Assembly (NCBI GenBank): GCA_902801295.1
Contig: CADCHN010000004.1
Location: 54,639-118,638, forward strand
Origin: Oscillospiraceae bacterium
Lineage (GTDB): Bacteria; Bacillota; Clostridia; Oscillospirales; Oscillospiraceae
Direction: 5' to 3'
DNA length: 64,000 nucleotides
Notes under the pieces: generated by a model
Seen by the model: only the letters and a program-made list of their open reading frames with translations
Told to the model about the DNA's origin: nothing
Database searches by the model: none
In this document: positions 62,663-64,000 of the stretch, piece by piece
How the letters are laid out: each line of letters starts with the position of its first letter
Numbering within the stretch: position 1 is the stretch's first letter
Made by a program: the position numbers and the translations under genes

Positions 62663-63588
62663 TGGAACATTACAACTACAACAGAAAAGAAATCATCGGC
62701 ATTGACCACGGCTTCGGCAACATCAAATGCCGGCACGTGGTCTTTCGCTCGGGCGTCAAAGCCTACGACAGCGAACCGGCCATGACGTCGGACGCCCTCT
62801 TTTATGAGGGCAAGTATTATGTGGTCGGCGAGGAGCACAAGGGCTTTGTCAGCGACAAGAGCCAGGATGAGGACTACTACATCCTCACCGTGGCGGCACT
62901 GGCAAAGGAACTGGAGTTCCGGCACATCACGGAGTGTGAGGTCGTGCTGGCGGTGGGACTGCCGATCCAATGGATCGGTGCGCAGAAGGAGGCCTTTCGC
63001 AAGTACCTCATGCGGAATGAGCTGATCGAGTTCCGGTATCACGGGCAGGACTATTTGGTCCGCATCGACGATGTGCAGGTCTTCCCCCAGGGCTTCGCCG
63101 GTGTGGTGCAGAGGCTCGGAGACTTCAAGGGTCTGAACATCCTGGCGGACATTGGCAACGGCACCATGAACACCATGCTCATCAAGGACGGCAAACCCAT
63201 GTCCAGCCGCTGCTACACGGACAAGCTGGGCGTGGAGCAGTGCATCATCCGCATGTCCAACGAGCTGCTGGCGGTCAGCGGCTTCGCCATGCCCTACGAC
63301 GTGTGCGAGGACTTCCTGCGCAAAGGCAATGCGGAACTCGCGGAGAAGTATACCTCGGTCATGCGCAAGGCTGCCGAGGAGTATTCGGACACCATCCTCG
63401 CCAAGCTCCGGGAATACGAGTTCAACCCGGAGATCGTGCGCCTCACCGTCATGGGCGGCGGGGCGTGCATCCTCAAGCACTTCTGGAACGGTGATGGCTG
63501 CCGCGTGCAGTATATTGAGGATATCTGCGCCACGGCCAAGGGCTATGAGCTCTTGGCTCTGAACAATCTGAAGCGGAGGGATGCGTGA
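62662..63588 (+). CDS. parM: ParM/StbA-type actin-like partition protein
   Basis: A 308-residue actin-like ATPase: phosphate-1 loop IIGIDHGFGNIKCRHVV, phosphate-2 loop ILADIGNGTMNTMLIKDG, and adenosine motif LTVMGGGACILKHFW. These are the three nucleotide-binding segments of the ParM/StbA family, which form filaments that segregate low-copy plasmids or extrachromosomal element circles. The ATG lies in a TAATG overlap and has AAGGAGG upstream. The next gene has the size and position of its adaptor. This suggests that the DNA at the end of the window is part of a plasmid-like or integrative element. Confidence 0.88.
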   Translation: MEHYNYNRKEIIGIDHGFGNIKCRHVVFRSGVKAYDSEPAMTSDALFYEGKYYVVGEEHKGFVSDKSQDEDYYILTVAALAKELEFRHITECEVVLAVGLPIQWIGAQKEAFRKYLMRNELIEFRYHGQDYLVRIDDVQVFPQGFAGVVQRLGDFKGLNILADIGNGTMNTMLIKDGKPMSSRCYTDKLGVEQCIIRMSNELLAVSGFAMPYDVCEDFLRKGNAELAEKYTSVMRKAAEEYSDTILAKLREYEFNPEIVRLTVMGGGACILKHFWNGDGCRVQYIEDICATAKGYELLALNNLKRRDA

Positions 63589-63595
63589 TGTAAGC

Positions 63596-63916
63596 ATGGG
63601 AAAGAACGAAAAAAAGCTGCTTCTTCGCTTCAATCTCTCCCGTAAAACAGACCGGGAGATCTGGGAATGGCTGCATGAAAAGAGCGAATCGCAGACGCTC
63701 TCCATGAACGCCTTTCTGATCGAAGGTCTGCGAAAGGTGATGGCGCAGGAGGCAAACGAAAAGCCGCTGGACGTACACGCCCTTGCAGAGGAACTCTGCC
63801 GGGAGCTGCGTACCCAGCGGCTTTTCGTGCTTCCGGAGGGCGAGAGCCCGGAATCCACGGTGGAGGCAGACGATGATATCCCTGCCGACATCCTGGATTT
63901 CGCCAACAGCTTTTGA
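63596..63916 (+). CDS. Small protein after parM, ParR-like adaptor candidate
   Basis: A 106-residue protein. GKNEKKLLLRFNLSRKTDRE and IWEWLHEKSESQTLSMNAFL form a ribbon-helix-helix-like N-terminus as in ParR DNA-binding adaptors; the C-terminal half is acidic (ADDDIPADILDFANSF), fitting an actin-filament-binding tail. ATG 63596 begins at the conserved part; ATG 63581 overlaps parM but sits too close to the GGAGG site. Two related palindromes follow directly and could be its binding sites. Confidence 0.65.
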   Translation: MGKNEKKLLLRFNLSRKTDREIWEWLHEKSESQTLSMNAFLIEGLRKVMAQEANEKPLDVHALAEELCRELRTQRLFVLPEGESPESTVEADDDIPADILDFANSF

Positions 63917-63968
63917 TGCTTTCAAAATGATAGCACGCAGTTTCGGCGGTGCTTTCAATTTGAAAGCA
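63917..63968. promoter_or_regulatory. Two related 19-bp palindromes after the ParR-like gene
   Basis: TGCTTTCAAAATGATAGCA (63917-63935, imperfect) and TGCTTTCAATTTGAAAGCA (63950-63968, perfect) are spaced 33 bases centre to centre, about three helical turns. They may be centromere-like or operator sites for the ParR-like protein or a following gene outside the window. Confidence 0.5.
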
Positions 63969-64000
63969 TGGATCGGCGGCGCAGATGAGGCGGCGATCCG

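Overview
The window looks like a chromosome segment of a gut-type Clostridia (Oscillospiraceae-like) bacterium. Genes are GC-rich with strong AGGAGG ribosome sites and TTGACN-17-TATAAT-like promoters. There is a dockerin-bearing leucine-rich-repeat surface protein, a hexuronate operon, and clostridial integrative-element genes. No rRNA, tRNA or CRISPR array was recognised.

1-16.7 kb (+ strand): a surface-polysaccharide cluster. It holds six intact glycosyltransferases plus one cut by the window edge, an EpsG-type polymerase, a UDP-HexNAc 6-dehydrogenase, an ABC exporter pair (Wzm/Wzt type, the ATPase with a C-terminal glycan-binding extension), a frameshifted LicD gene and an O-acyltransferase. 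It ends with a 3-amino-3,6-dideoxyhexose pair: a PLP transaminase and a GNAT/3,4-ketoisomerase fusion. Remnants of an acyltransferase and a FemAB-like gene, then two terminators, close the cluster.

17-20.6 kb: a divergent tyrosine recombinase convergent with a two-gene operon (triple-HTH protein and a protein I do not recognise) that has a strong promoter and a structured leader. 20.9-25.5 kb: a GyrI-domain remnant coupled to a CmpB-family membrane protein, then capE-capF-capG (UDP-L-FucNAc) on the minus strand. The recombinase island thus lies between two blocks of capsule genes.

25.8-33.4 kb: secreted LRR protein with dockerin, macro-domain protein (apparently lacking a start codon), M29 aminopeptidase, DinB. 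33.5-39.6 kb: divergent AraC regulator and the operon uxuA, SDR-type mannonate oxidoreductase, eda, kdgK, uxaC, turning glucuronate/galacturonate-type sugars into KDPG and then pyruvate. 39.6-40.7 kb: flavodoxin-like reductase and HxlR regulator.

40.7-46.1 kb: a tightly overlapping operon of a TerB-domain protein, a BrxD-like (DUF2791) ATPase and an Lhr/BrxHI-like helicase, a candidate stand-alone defence module and the most interesting locus here. 46.1-51.8 kb: a degraded integrative/mobilizable element (serine recombinase, XRE repressor, MobA/MobL relaxase, DUF3847 and Cys-rich proteins, sigma-like regulator).

52.4-55.5 kb: SDR plus an old-yellow-enzyme-type FMN/FAD/4Fe-4S reductase. 55.7-60.6 kb: broken HipA-like kinase, intact RHH-like small protein, broken MmeI-type restriction-modification gene, XRE regulator. 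60.9-62.5 kb: IS110-family element with a structured upstream region (candidate bridge RNA). 62.5-64 kb: ParM/ParR-like partition genes followed by twin palindromes.

A striking pattern is that at least six genes between 47.5 and 59 kb carry short frame-shifting deletions that fall on the most conserved motif of each family. This is either real decay or an assembly artefact at sequence shared between elements; read mapping would decide.
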